A stretch of DNA of 64,000 nt from Dysgonomonas sp. Marseille-P4361 (GTDB lineage: Bacteria > Bacteroidota > Bacteroidia > Bacteroidales > Dysgonomonadaceae). The notes beneath the pieces were generated by a model that ran no database searches, was not told the DNA's origin, and saw nothing but the letters and a program-made list of their open reading frames with translations. Below are positions 17,235 through 26,957 of the stretch, piece by piece. Location of the stretch: contig NZ_OPYL01000001.1 in NCBI RefSeq assembly GCF_900343125.1, positions 558,001 through 622,000 of the forward strand. Direction: 5' to 3'. How positions within the stretch are numbered: position 1 is the first letter of the stretch; every line of letters begins with the position of its first letter. The position numbers and the translations under genes were made by a program.

Positions 17235-19070
17235 TCAGCTTATAATATTTCTTAACTCGTTTGGAGTCATGCCATAAGCTTCTTTAAAAGCATTATAGAA
17301 AGTAGCTTTTGAATGAAATCCCGATTCTTCCAGGATATCAGTGATTGTTTGGTTCTGATTACTTATTATAAGTTCATAGGCGTATTTTAATCGGTATGAA
17401 TATATAAATTCATTAAAAGTTTTACCTGTTTTCTCTTTTATAGCTTTTATTAGGTACTGTCTGTTGGTACCAATAGATTGGGCTATTTCTTCTCGAGTAA
17501 TTTTGGGATCTAAATAAATCTTAGTATTGGATAAATATTGTATCAGCTTATCCATTATAGCTCCATCTGTATCTTCAGGTTGATTTTCTTCATTGGTTAT
17601 ATTTTTATAAGCTGATTGAAGTTCTGTTATCTGTTTATTTCTAAGCTCTATTTCTTTATATTGATTGTAAAGCTGGATATTCTTTCTTTTTAAATTCTTC
17701 TTATTTCTCCATATAATATAGATAACAAGGAGTAAAAGAATAAATGATATAGCAAATATTAGAAGTACCATCTGAGTATTCTTTAATTTCAGATTAGTCT
17801 CATTTATTAAGAATTCAGCCTCTTTAAGTTCGTGCGTCGTTTGCATTTCTGCAAATTCATTCGAAAAATGGATAGCATTTATGGAATCATTCGTATTGTA
17901 TGTTTTATAGAGTAAGTCAAAAGCTTCCTTATTGTTCCCTCCAGCATTTAGAGCTTTAGACAATGCCAAATTCGAAAGCAAATAGGAATAAGGTTGTTGG
18001 TCAAGAGTGATTCTGTTTGTTATTGATTTAGCATACTCTATTGCTCTTTTATTATCGCCAATAAGCAGATAATATTCGACTTCAATAAAATAATAGATGT
18101 CAAAATCCTGATGGAATTTATCAGCATTCATCTTTTGTATATATGGTTTTATCTTATCTAGCTCTTCTCGCGCTTTTGCTTTCTCCTTAAGACCAATGTA
18201 TGCTTTTGCTTTATAGCATGAAATTCTGTTCTTGAAGAAGTTATATTTGAAGTCGTCATCAGCATTGTCTCCTCGCAGTTTTCTTGAAAGTTGATATTCG
18301 TTTTCTATTTTATTTATCAGACTATCTGAAATAGCAAGGGCTTCTTTATATTTGCCCATCTGGTCATATGCTATAGTAGCTCCTTCCATAGAGGAATAAT
18401 AACGATATGCTCCTGAATAATATTCTTCAGAGCCTTTTTTAGACGCAATTTCAGCCTCTATATTCATCGCTTCTCTGAAGTTTTCAAGAGCCTCTGTCGG
18501 CTTCTTGGTATATAGATACGCTATGGCTATTAGACTATGAGCTTGACTCTTAAAGTGTTCCGTTTTCCCTATAATAGAATCTTCCAAAGCATTTTGTATC
18601 TCGCTTAAGGCAATGTTATATTTACCTTCATCAATGCATAAGGTTGCTCTGGTGGCTACTGCCATCACTCTGCTCGTGAGGTATACTTTTTGTTCTTCTT
18701 TGGTGCTGTTCTTGTATCTGTCTTCTTGTATATATAGATCAAGATATTTCGTCGTTTGTTTAATATGGAACTTCATGGAATCTCGATCACCCTTTGTTGC
18801 CGAATGATAGATTCTCCTTCTATATGCATTAGCTAGATATAAATAGTTATTTTGTTTTTGAGCTTCTTTTTCTAGCTCCTTGTTTAAGTAAACATCTGTC
18901 TGATATATTCCACTATAATGATCAAGAAGTTCCAATTTCTCCTTCCCTTCCGATTTGTTGATTATATTCATAATGCTATCAGCTGTAGATCTGTCCTTGT
19001 TTGTAGAAACGACAGGAGAAGTAATTCCTAAAAAAGTGATTAAGAATAGAGAGAAATAATACTTTGTCAT
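17235..19070 (-). CDS. TPR-transmembrane-AraC one-component regulator
   Basis: The 611-residue protein has an N-terminal signal peptide (YYFSLFLITFLGITSPVVS), a long TPR region (repeats such as AIAYLYTKKPTEALENFREAM), one membrane segment (MVLLIFAISFILLLLVIYIIW), a coiled coil, and a C-terminal AraC domain with ITREEIAQSIGTNRQYL and ATFYNAFKEAYGMTPNEL. It is the closest in organisation to the regulator at 13214-14944. It diverges from two module genes at 19639 and 22054, which are its probable targets. Unlike most of the other regulator genes, it lacks the ACACA leader before the ATG. Confidence 0.88.
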   Translation of the reverse strand: MTKYYFSLFLITFLGITSPVVSTNKDRSTADSIMNIINKSEGKEKLELLDHYSGIYQTDVYLNKELEKEAQKQNNYLYLANAYRRRIYHSATKGDRDSMKFHIKQTTKYLDLYIQEDRYKNSTKEEQKVYLTSRVMAVATRATLCIDEGKYNIALSEIQNALEDSIIGKTEHFKSQAHSLIAIAYLYTKKPTEALENFREAMNIEAEIASKKGSEEYYSGAYRYYSSMEGATIAYDQMGKYKEALAISDSLINKIENEYQLSRKLRGDNADDDFKYNFFKNRISCYKAKAYIGLKEKAKAREELDKIKPYIQKMNADKFHQDFDIYYFIEVEYYLLIGDNKRAIEYAKSITNRITLDQQPYSYLLSNLALSKALNAGGNNKEAFDLLYKTYNTNDSINAIHFSNEFAEMQTTHELKEAEFLINETNLKLKNTQMVLLIFAISFILLLLVIYIIWRNKKNLKRKNIQLYNQYKEIELRNKQITELQSAYKNITNEENQPEDTDGAIMDKLIQYLSNTKIYLDPKITREEIAQSIGTNRQYLIKAIKEKTGKTFNEFIYSYRLKYAYELIISNQNQTITDILEESGFHSKATFYNAFKEAYGMTPNELRNIIS

Positions 19071-19638
19071 AAAATTGTATAGTCTGATTTTTTTAAGATA
19101 GAGTCAAGACTTATTGAAATATCTCTTTTAAGAAAACTTAAAGGAAATTTTTCAATGTAGTTGGAATTGTGCCTTTGATTTTTAAAATATGTGTGATACT
19201 GCAAAATTAATATTAAATATGATATTTCTGTATTGTAAATTGGTAATTGCGAAATAAAAACATCTTTTTTGCGGATAATTGCATCTGTAGTTTTGATATT
19301 TCGTACTCTTTTGAAAGAATTAGCAGTTTCTTGATTGCTCGTAATAGTCAGATAACCAGATGTAAATATTTTTTTGCGCTCTGAATACTCCCTTTTTGCA
19401 TTTTTATACTATCTCTTCTGCCATTTTTTGCGTAATTGCGCCAAATTATCAAAACGTGACTATACATTAAGCAACGCACACTTTAGAACTATATCCTAAT
19501 TGTCCTACTTTAAGTATAGTTCTTAATAAATACACAATTACACATTTTTTAGCACATGAAACTTTTCAATATCAATTAAAATAACAGCTTTTTTGTTATA
19601 ACACAGCAAATTTACATAACGAAACAATAAATTCACAC
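19071..19638. other. divergent control region with repeated TTTTTGC boxes
   Basis: The 570-base region holds the shared box at 19244-19287 and further TTTTTGC(G/A) boxes near 19370, 19393 and 19424, the last continuing as GCGTAATTGCG much like GCGGATAATTGC in the first. TTATAACACAG at 19596 and TTCACACATG at the start codon resemble leaders of related genes. No gene was seen. Confidence 0.5.
19244..19287 (+). promoter_or_regulatory. candidate operator shared with 15111-15157
   Basis: The stretch begins TAATTGCGAAATAAAA, continues through TCTTTTTTGCGGATA and ends ATTGCATC. See 15111-15157 for the shared pattern. It is 175 bases before the regulator start and about 350 bases before the module gene. 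Confidence 0.4.
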
Positions 19639-22029
19639 ATGAACTATCTTAAAACATTTCTATTAACAATTTCATTATTGTTATCTGTTTTTGTTACAGC
19701 TCAGGTAACGATGGGCTCTCTTGAGGAGCCAAACAAAGGTGCTCTATTGGATCTAACTCAAGGATTGAGTGAAATAAAAGGAGTAAATTCATCAAAAGGA
19801 CTATTGCTTCCAAGAGTCGAATTATACCATCTACAAAGACTGAAGATGGGAGAATTTGAAATCACAGATCCTGATGAGAAATTGAAACATACAGGACTAA
19901 CCGTGTACCATATTCCTCCAACTACAAAATCTTCAGAGCAGACAAAATCTACTCCGATTGCAGATTCTGATCTTAGCCAACGTCAGGATATTCCGGCAGG
20001 TGTTTACTACTGGGATGGAGAAAAATGGGGACGCTATGGAGGAGAAGCCGAAAAGCCTGTTATAGAGCTTATCGTTACTCCCCAGCTGATAACTTTTGGC
20101 GCTTATGAAACAGATGTAAGATACTATACCGTAAAAGTAACAGATGGGGCTAGATGGACGATGACCGTAATAAATGACCCGGAGTGGAAAGTAGTTGCTT
20201 CGGAGCAGAATGGTACAATAGCTATAAATCCTGTGGCTCCCAATGGTAGTCTTACATCAGATAAAACGATAGATGTTAACGTATATGCATCAATGCCTGG
20301 AGCTGAAACTGTCAGTGCAAAGGTGTCTGCAATACAAAAAACAGCTGATTTTACATTTGGTATTTCTCCTCTATCTCAAACTTATGAGGGAAATAAGAAA
20401 GAAACATTTAAATTCATTGTAGCAACATCAAGTAGTGCAGTCGAATGGACATTGGACACTCATCCTCATTGGGATATAAGCCAAACATCCGGTTCCGGAG
20501 AGGGAAGTTATGCTATATATATAACTCCTAAAGAATTAAATACATCAGGAGAGGATATAGTAACTACTCTGACAGCTAGAGGAAGACTGGAGAATGTGGA
20601 ACGAGAAGTAACAATAACACTAACTCATAAAGCAGCACCGGTAGACTATACTGCAGATCTTAGCTTGCCTAACTGCTATATAGTTACTCCCGATCAGACC
20701 CAATTTTCATTTCCTATAGCTAAAGCCGTTGCTGTGTGGAAACAAGGTGTATGGCAAGGCTTAAATAAGGATGAGGTAAAATCAGCTCTTATACCAACAG
20801 CCAATGCCCAAAATGTGGATAATATAGAAACATTGAATGCAAAAGTATTATGGTATGATAATGCGAATGTATTAAATACATCTTCGGTAAAATATAATGC
20901 CGAGAAGCAGGAGATAGAGTTTACCCGGTCTAGTACAGGAAGTACAACCAAAGGTAATGCTGTTATTGCACTCTATGATAAGGAAAATGGAAATGTTCTT
21001 TGGAGCTGGCATATATGGGTAACAGATCAACCTAAAGAAGAGAGGTTCACTCAACAGAATAATCTTGTCTGGCTAGATAGAAATCTGGGAGCAACAGAAA
21101 CCACAACAACAACGAATGGAAATAGTTATAAACATAAAGGACTTCTGTATCAGTGGGGAAGAAAAGACCCATTCCCGGGTTCTAGCAATACAGTTCCGGG
21201 AAGCACAAACTCTAGCCGTGTGCCTATCTCTATTTGGTCGGGAAGTAGTTATCCTTCCATGTCTCAGACATACCCTACAAAAGCAGCTACAGATTTTGGG
21301 AAAGGGGATGATCAGGATGCTCAACGTCTGATTTACTCTATACAAAATCCGATAACTTATTTAACAAATGCCAGTGGATCTGACTGGTATGCACTTCCTC
21401 AAGGAACTTTGAGCTATAAAATGAATGTATGGACAGATCGTTGGGCAGGGGAAAGAGTCAATAGGAGTAATACAAATCTTCCAGCTAAGGCGGCAATGGA
21501 TCCATGTCCTGATGGTTGGCGAGTACCGTATCCGGTAGCAGAAACGTTAATTGGCTTAGGTACGATAATATCCCCATGGGGAACATTTTCAGGGGCGAAG
21601 CCTGTTGGAGCAACTAGTGGGTATGCTAAAGCGCTAACCTACGGATCGCCTAAGGCAGCCTATGGTTTTGAATACAGTGACATGAATTCAATCAATTCGT
21701 ATTATTCTCATACCGGGCAATTGAGTAAAGAAGATGGTAAGATTGAATATTCTGCAAATGGAGGTTCTGGAAACATTACAGTTGATAATAATACCGGTAC
21801 TTATTGGAGTGCCTATGGCAGATCATTGTCATTACCGATTGTGGGAAGAAGCACTATATTCGGAGAAACAATGACGATTGGACCTGTGGAGTCAATCAAT
21901 ACTGCCGGTGAACTTATACTGGGGACTCATACTCATGCCGAAACAGGTCTAGAAGGAGGTACTTATGAAGATACTGCCAGTGGAGCAGCCGTTCGTTGCG
22001 TGAAGGATCTTTATAACTATAATAAATAA
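19639..22029 (+). CDS. secreted module protein with BACON-like and FISUMP domains
   Basis: This is the largest module protein, 796 residues. After the signal peptide (ending FVTAQ) come the shared module (VTMGSLEEPNKGALLDLTQG, GLLLPRVEL, HTGLTVYHI, GVYYWDGEKWGRYGG), two beta-sandwich domains at about 145-335 with BACON-like features (W.....WT....W repeated, for example VEWTLDTHPHWDISQTSGSGEG), a further beta-rich stretch, and a C-terminal FISUMP-like domain from about 474 (NLVWLDRNLGATET, LYQWGRKDPFPG, DPCPDGWRVPYP, AAVRCVKDL). BACON domains are usually linked to carbohydrate or mucin contact. The gene is 24 bases before the next module gene, so they form an operon opposite the regulator at 19070. 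Confidence 0.85.
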   Translation: MNYLKTFLLTISLLLSVFVTAQVTMGSLEEPNKGALLDLTQGLSEIKGVNSSKGLLLPRVELYHLQRLKMGEFEITDPDEKLKHTGLTVYHIPPTTKSSEQTKSTPIADSDLSQRQDIPAGVYYWDGEKWGRYGGEAEKPVIELIVTPQLITFGAYETDVRYYTVKVTDGARWTMTVINDPEWKVVASEQNGTIAINPVAPNGSLTSDKTIDVNVYASMPGAETVSAKVSAIQKTADFTFGISPLSQTYEGNKKETFKFIVATSSSAVEWTLDTHPHWDISQTSGSGEGSYAIYITPKELNTSGEDIVTTLTARGRLENVEREVTITLTHKAAPVDYTADLSLPNCYIVTPDQTQFSFPIAKAVAVWKQGVWQGLNKDEVKSALIPTANAQNVDNIETLNAKVLWYDNANVLNTSSVKYNAEKQEIEFTRSSTGSTTKGNAVIALYDKENGNVLWSWHIWVTDQPKEERFTQQNNLVWLDRNLGATETTTTTNGNSYKHKGLLYQWGRKDPFPGSSNTVPGSTNSSRVPISIWSGSSYPSMSQTYPTKAATDFGKGDDQDAQRLIYSIQNPITYLTNASGSDWYALPQGTLSYKMNVWTDRWAGERVNRSNTNLPAKAAMDPCPDGWRVPYPVAETLIGLGTIISPWGTFSGAKPVGATSGYAKALTYGSPKAAYGFEYSDMNSINSYYSHTGQLSKEDGKIEYSANGGSGNITVDNNTGTYWSAYGRSLSLPIVGRSTIFGETMTIGPVESINTAGELILGTHTHAETGLEGGTYEDTASGAAVRCVKDLYNYNK

Positions 22030-22053
22030 TAAACATATATCGATTAAAGCTTT

Positions 22054-23412
22054 ATGAACTATATATCTATGAAACGAATATTCTCAATGTGCATACTGAC
22101 CAGTATTTTTGCAGTGGTTTGTAGTGCTCAGGTTACTATTGGTAGCGAGGTGATACCAGAAAAAGGAGCAATCCTTGATCTTAAACAAGAGGATAAACCA
22201 GATGGTTCCGTTAATTCAACAAAGGGTTTAGGACTTCCGCGTGTTATATTAAAGACATTGACCCTATCGGGGGAAAAAACAAGTTTGGCTTCTACTATAG
22301 ATCAGGCTACCGGTGATTGGGATCCCGAAGATCACATCGGGTTGGTGATTTATAATGTTCAGCCAAAGGGTGAGGTTGAGCTTTGTCCTGTCGATCCTAT
22401 CTTTGACGAGCTAATTGCCGAAGGTCCGTATGTATGGGATGGAAATGAATGGCAATATCTGGGTATGACACAAGGTAATACATCAGGCGGAGAGAATGTT
22501 GTTGAATATGTAGAAGATGATCGTGATGGAGAAAAGTACCCATACAGAGCATTTGGAAGCCCTAGCGACCCTGACAATTTTGCAGGATATTGGACTCTTG
22601 AAAATGCACGCTATATTAATAATAGTATAGCTAATTTTGTTATAAAAAGAGCAGAAGGAGATCTCGAAGCGCCAGAACTCAAGGACAGATATTATATGTA
22701 TCCCAATGACTCTTGGGAAAACACCACAGGAGTTAAACCTGAAACGTGGAGACCAAACCAAGGGTTGCTATATACCTACTCGGCTGCTACACTAGGAGCA
22801 CAAGATGCTATTTGGCAGAAAGAAGAAATAGGATCGCAAGGTCAGGAAGCAGGACCGATAGAAACTACTCCAATAATTCAGGGAGTATGTCCAGAGGGTT
22901 GGCACGTCCCTACCGACCGGGAATGGAATATGTTGGCAAAAGTTATTTTCAATAATCCTGAAAAATACAGCAGTTATGCCCCTTCGTTCGGATTAGACGC
23001 CAATAGTGTGCAATGGGATTCAGACTTAGAAGTCGGAGAACCAAATGACCCTACATTCCAGGGAGTTGCAGATGGTGAGAATAAAATAGGATTAGGAATA
23101 GCTATGCTTAGTCCATGTAGTCCCCTTGTTATAAATAATGGACAGATAGATAGAGATACCTCTGTGGGGAAGAGCAAGTCCTCTTTAGCCGGAGGATTCA
23201 ACGTCCTATTAGTTGGAGGTATTACATTTGGGAGCATCTCTGATCCTAAAGATTCATATACTCAGGTTTCTTCTTTCATTACAAGTAGTATCTCTGATGT
23301 AAACGAAGGACGAGTTTGGAACCGAGCTATAGACAAATCAGAGGCTTATGGAGTCTTACGAGTTGATGGGCCGGCTTCGTCCTTCGGTTCTGTTAGGTGT
23401 AAGAGAGATTAA
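22054..23412 (+). CDS. secreted module protein with FISUMP domain
   Basis: The 452-residue product carries the shared module after a signal peptide ending VCSAQ (VTIGSEVIPEKGAILDLKQE, GLGLPRVIL, HIGLVIYNV, GPYVWDGNEWQYLG) and then a FISUMP domain close to that of the protein at 15604: NQGLLYTYSAATLGAQD, QGVCPEGWHVPTDREWNML and a terminal FGSVRCKRD. The second ATG at 22069 gives a more usual signal peptide (MKRIFSMCILTSIF), so either start is possible. It follows the BACON/FISUMP gene by 24 bases and is probably co-transcribed with it. Confidence 0.87.
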   Translation: MNYISMKRIFSMCILTSIFAVVCSAQVTIGSEVIPEKGAILDLKQEDKPDGSVNSTKGLGLPRVILKTLTLSGEKTSLASTIDQATGDWDPEDHIGLVIYNVQPKGEVELCPVDPIFDELIAEGPYVWDGNEWQYLGMTQGNTSGGENVVEYVEDDRDGEKYPYRAFGSPSDPDNFAGYWTLENARYINNSIANFVIKRAEGDLEAPELKDRYYMYPNDSWENTTGVKPETWRPNQGLLYTYSAATLGAQDAIWQKEEIGSQGQEAGPIETTPIIQGVCPEGWHVPTDREWNMLAKVIFNNPEKYSSYAPSFGLDANSVQWDSDLEVGEPNDPTFQGVADGENKIGLGIAMLSPCSPLVINNGQIDRDTSVGKSKSSLAGGFNVLLVGGITFGSISDPKDSYTQVSSFITSSISDVNEGRVWNRAIDKSEAYGVLRVDGPASSFGSVRCKRD

Positions 23413-23549
23413 GAAAAATAAAAATAATTTATAAGCAACTTTAGCTTAGATTATTGAGATAGGAAATTTGTGTTAAGTGTTGTGTGTGTGCTTCGATCCG
23501 CCAGGTAGCGCATCTGGAGGGTCTCTCATCTAAAGTGTGTGTGATGAGC

Positions 23550-23595
23550 CAAGTTCCGCTTTTCTTCTATTGAAGGGCGGAACTTGTGGTTTTAT
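23550..23595 (+). terminator. hairpin, probable terminator after module operon
   Basis: CAAGTTCCGC at 23550-23559 pairs perfectly with GCGGAACTTG at 23577-23586, followed by TGGTTTTATAG. The T-tract is short, so termination is likely but not certain. Confidence 0.5.
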
Positions 23596-23721
23596 AGTCA
23601 TCGTTTTTTCATATCTATTTTTTACGATCAAAGGAATTCATTTATCAAAGGCGGACGTTATTGTCCGCTATCGGACATCTGTGTTTGATGTATTTCTCAA
23701 ATTATAAGCAGTTTATGTTTT

Positions 23722-23737
23722 TGGTCCGTCGTTTGCT
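23722..23737 (+). promoter_or_regulatory. candidate sigma-54 (-24/-12) promoter of the export operon
   Basis: TGGTCCGTCGTTTGCT has the invariant GG and GC exactly ten bases apart and fits TGGCACGNNNNTTGCW at 10 of 12 defined positions. Transcription would start near 23748, about 18 bases before the ATG at 23766. The same operon encodes an NtrC-type sigma-54 activator. Confidence 0.6.
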
Positions 23738-23765
23738 TATAAGAAGGGGAATAAATAAAAAGTGT

Positions 23766-25010
23766 ATGGATAGAGAAATATCTAAAGACGTAAGAAACAA
23801 AGAGAGGAATAAAAGGATAGTGAAATATGGATTGTCATCACTTGTGATATTGATCCTAATCGTTTTATTATCCAATATGTTGAACGCCTCTCTAGATAAA
23901 AAGAGTTTGCTATTGGGTAAGAGTGATAGGGGCTCTCTTAATATAACAGTAAATGCTTCGGGTAAAGTGATTCCATTCTCTGAAGAAATTATTGTAGCGC
24001 CTATAAATTCACGTATTCTGGAAGTTTATAAACATGCAGGAGATATGGTGAATATAGGCGAACCCCTTCTGAAATTAGAATTGGCTTCTATCGAGACGGA
24101 GTACAAGCAGAAGCTTGATGAGCGAGAAATGAAAAAAAGGAAACTTGAACAAACTCGTATTACACTTATGAGTAGCCAGTCTGAGTTAGAGATGCAAGAG
24201 AAAGTAAAGGAGATGCAGCTCAAAAAAATGTTTACAGAACTACAAAACGAAAAATACTTAGATAGCATTGGAGCAAGCACCACAGATAAGATTCGCGAGA
24301 TAGCGCTTAATTACGATGTATCAAAGTTAGAATATGAACAGTTGAAGCAAAAGATTAAGAATGAAAAAGAGAAGGCTGATGCTGAAATAAGAGTTCAACA
24401 ATTGGAATATAGTATTTTCGAGAAAGGGCTTTCAGAAAATGAGCGTTTATTGAAAGATGCCCGTATCCTCTCGCCTCAAAAGGCAACATTGACATATATA
24501 AATAATCAAATAGGCTCGCAGGTTTCTATCGGATCTCAAATCGCTGTTGTATCAGACTTATCTCATTATAAAATTGAAGCAGAGATAGCAGATAGTTATG
24601 CCAACAAACTAAGGACGGGAGCTAAAGCTATTATAAAAACCGGACAAACAGAAATCTTAGGAACTGTTGTAAATATTGTTCCGTCAGTAAAAAATGGGAC
24701 AATCAGCTTCTATGTAATTCTCTTGGAAGGGCAAGACCTGAAGCTAAGAAGTGGTCTTAGTGTTGATGTTTTTGTAGAGTATGGAATAAAAGATAATATC
24801 CTGCGTATTCCTAATGGATCATACTATAGCTCTCCCGGTGAATACGATCTATGGGTTGTAAACAAGGACAATGCTGCAAAACGGAAGGTTGTGTTAGGTG
24901 AGAGTAGCTATGATTATGTAGAAGTGAAAAGAGGTTTGCAAGAAGGAGAAGAGGTCATCTTAATGCTAATGGATAATTATAAAAATAAAGAATCGATAAA
25001 AATAAAATAA
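23766..25010 (+). CDS. HlyD/MacA-like periplasmic adaptor of an ABC export system
   Basis: The product (414 residues from this start) has an N-terminal membrane anchor (YGLSSLVILILIVLLSNML), a biotinyl-lipoyl half with RILEVYKHAGDMVNIGEPLLKLE, a long coiled-coil hairpin (about 115-230, rich in K/E/Q), the second lipoyl half (ILSPQKATLTYINNQIGSQVSIGSQIAVVSD) and a beta-barrel and membrane-proximal part. It would join the inner-membrane ABC transporter to TolC. I chose the ATG at 23766 (MDREISKDVR) rather than the frame opening at 23661 because a sigma-54-like promoter lies between them. The ATPase gene follows after three bases. Confidence 0.88.
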   Translation: MDREISKDVRNKERNKRIVKYGLSSLVILILIVLLSNMLNASLDKKSLLLGKSDRGSLNITVNASGKVIPFSEEIIVAPINSRILEVYKHAGDMVNIGEPLLKLELASIETEYKQKLDEREMKKRKLEQTRITLMSSQSELEMQEKVKEMQLKKMFTELQNEKYLDSIGASTTDKIREIALNYDVSKLEYEQLKQKIKNEKEKADAEIRVQQLEYSIFEKGLSENERLLKDARILSPQKATLTYINNQIGSQVSIGSQIAVVSDLSHYKIEAEIADSYANKLRTGAKAIIKTGQTEILGTVVNIVPSVKNGTISFYVILLEGQDLKLRSGLSVDVFVEYGIKDNILRIPNGSYYSSPGEYDLWVVNKDNAAKRKVVLGESSYDYVEVKRGLQEGEEVILMLMDNYKNKESIKIK

Positions 25011-25013
25011 ACT

Positions 25014-25682
25014 ATGGCAATCATTAAAATGGACGGTATAACAAAGATATACCGCACAAAGGATATAGAAACAGTAGCTCTCGAAAACGTAAATCTGGAA
25101 GTAGAGAAAGGAGAATTCATTTCTGTCATGGGACCTTCAGGTTGTGGTAAAAGTACAATGTTGAATGTGATGGGGTTGTTAGATACTCCGACGGAAGGGC
25201 AGGTGCTTATCAACAATACTCTGACGAGTAATATGAAAGATGGTGAAATGGCTGAGTTCCGAAATAGGACTTTGGGATTCATTTTCCAGAGCTTTCATTT
25301 AATTAATTCTCTGAGTGTATTAGACAATGTGGAGCTACCCCTACTTTATAGAAAATCCAGTAGTTCGGAACGAACTAAAAGAGCAAAAGAGGTCCTTGAG
25401 AAAGTTGGGTTGTCGCATCGCATGAAACACTATCCATCTCAGCTGTCGGGAGGTCAATGTCAGCGCGTAGCCATAGCTCGTGCATTGATAGGGAATCCTC
25501 AGATTATTTTAGCGGATGAACCCACCGGGAATTTGGATAGTAAGATGGGTACTGAGATTATTGATTTACTTTTTGATTTGAACAAAGAGGGAACAACCAT
25601 AGTAATGGTAACCCATGATGAACATATTGCCCGAACTACAGAACGTATCATTCGTTTCTTCGACGGAAGGCGTATAGAATAA
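25014..25682 (+). CDS. MacB/LolD-type ABC transporter ATP-binding protein
   Basis: The 222-residue ATPase has Walker A GPSGCGKST, Q-loop in FIFQSFHLI, signature LSGGQCQRVAIARAL, Walker B IILADEPTGNLD and the H-loop VMVTHDE. The GNLDSK continuation is typical of the MacB/LolD branch that works with FtsX-fold permeases rather than transporting through ordinary TM domains. It would energise export or mechanical work with the two permeases that follow. Confidence 0.95.
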   Translation: MAIIKMDGITKIYRTKDIETVALENVNLEVEKGEFISVMGPSGCGKSTMLNVMGLLDTPTEGQVLINNTLTSNMKDGEMAEFRNRTLGFIFQSFHLINSLSVLDNVELPLLYRKSSSSERTKRAKEVLEKVGLSHRMKHYPSQLSGGQCQRVAIARALIGNPQIILADEPTGNLDSKMGTEIIDLLFDLNKEGTTIVMVTHDEHIARTTERIIRFFDGRRIE

Positions 25683-25700
25683 CTTTAAACAGATCATATT

Positions 25701-26951
25701 ATGTATAAAGTATATTTTAAACAAGCAATAGAACTACTGAAGCAAAACAAATTTATAAGTACTATTTCCATAGCAGGAACAGCTTTGGCTATTATGATGG
25801 TAATGGTGTTGATTGTTGTTGATTAGGTTAAAAATGCAGATATAGCTCCCGAAAGTAAGCGTAGTGAGTTTTTACAGATTGATTTTAGAAAGATAAAGAA
25901 GAAAAAATATAATTCAATGAGTGCTGGTCCTCCCCTTTTCGATCATGTCAGAATATTAAGAGAGGAAATTAAATCTGCTGATAATATAACAGCTACAGAT
26001 GGAATAATTATGAACTATATAGGAAAGACTGTTCGGACAAAAGATTCTAAACTAAGAATCTCTATGGATGTGAGGAGTTCAGATGCCAATTATTGGGATT
26101 TTTTTTCTTTCAAATTCTTAGCAGGAAAGCCATTTACTCAAGCAGATTTTAATTCGGGTCTTAAAAAGGTTGTTCTAAATGAAAGTATGGCTAAAGAAAT
26201 TTTTAAAAAGGAAGAGGCTATTGGGCAAAAGATTCGGATAGATGTTGACGAATATACAGTAATCGGTGTAGTTAAGGATGTATCCAAAGCTTTCAAAAAT
26301 GCATATGCTCAAGCATGGATTCCTTATACCAGTGTTGAAAATTTTGAGGAAAGATTAAACTTTCAATGCTTTTTTCTGGTGAATCCCTCGAAGGTTGAAG
26401 ATGTTAAAAAAGAAGTAAGGAACATAGAAAAAGAATGGGATCAAACTAACGAAGATTCAAATATCACTTTTATAGGTCCATTTAATAATAGAGAGTCTCT
26501 GTTGAATGTATGGGAGTTCGAGAGCGATAAGAAGATAACAAATAGACGCATCGCTTTCTTATTCTCCATATTATTGCTTATTCCTGCTATTAATTTATCG
26601 AGTATAAGTCTTTCCAGAGTGAGACGTCGTATGGAAGAAATAGGAATTCGTAAATCGTTTGGAGCAAAAAGGCATACAATCCTTATTCAGGTATTATATG
26701 AGAATTTCATTACTTCTGTATTGGGGGGAATTATTGGTCTTATTCTATCCTTTTTTGTTGTCTCATATATGAAAGAATGGCTTCTAGATGCTACTGATAC
26801 AAATGGGATTCCCTTAAATGCATTGATTTCTGTACCTGTAGTCTTTGCTGTCTTAATAGTGAGTTTTATTCTTAATTTACTTTCATCAGGTATACCCGCC
26901 TGGCGTGCAGCCAATATGAATATTGTAGATTCTCTTAATCGTAAAAAATAG
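25701..26951 (+). pseudogene. MacB-like permease with an in-frame stop at codon 42
   Basis: The frame starts at 25701 (MYKVYFKQAIELLKQNK), runs through the first membrane helix (ISTISIAGTALAIMMVMVLIVV) and meets TAG at 25824-25826, then continues VKNADIAPESKRSE with no other stop to 26951. The downstream part has a MacB_PCD-like periplasmic domain and three FtsX helices with the RRRMEEIGIRKSFGAKR motif. The expected residue at the stop would be one base away (GAG or CAG). Restart at the ATG at 25917 would drop helix 1. It is thus a recent nonsense mutation, a suppressed codon or a sequence error. The second permease is intact. Confidence 0.82.
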
Positions 26952-26957
26952 ACTGTT

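Larger units (their letters stand above)
23413..23765. other. intergenic region with hairpins and the export operon promoter
   Basis: After the module gene come folded stretches (CTCATC..GATGAG near 23526-23546 and a 10-bp stem at 23550-23586). Further on lies a sigma-54-type promoter at 23722-23737. A longer reading frame for the HlyD-like gene opens at 23661, but the promoter position argues for the later start. Confidence 0.55.

Noticed and set aside
23490-23550. tRNA-like or small RNA-like fold (CGATCCGCCAGG..GCGCATCTGG)
   Set aside because: No acceptor stem or anticodon arm can be drawn; I kept only the clear hairpin at 23550-23586.
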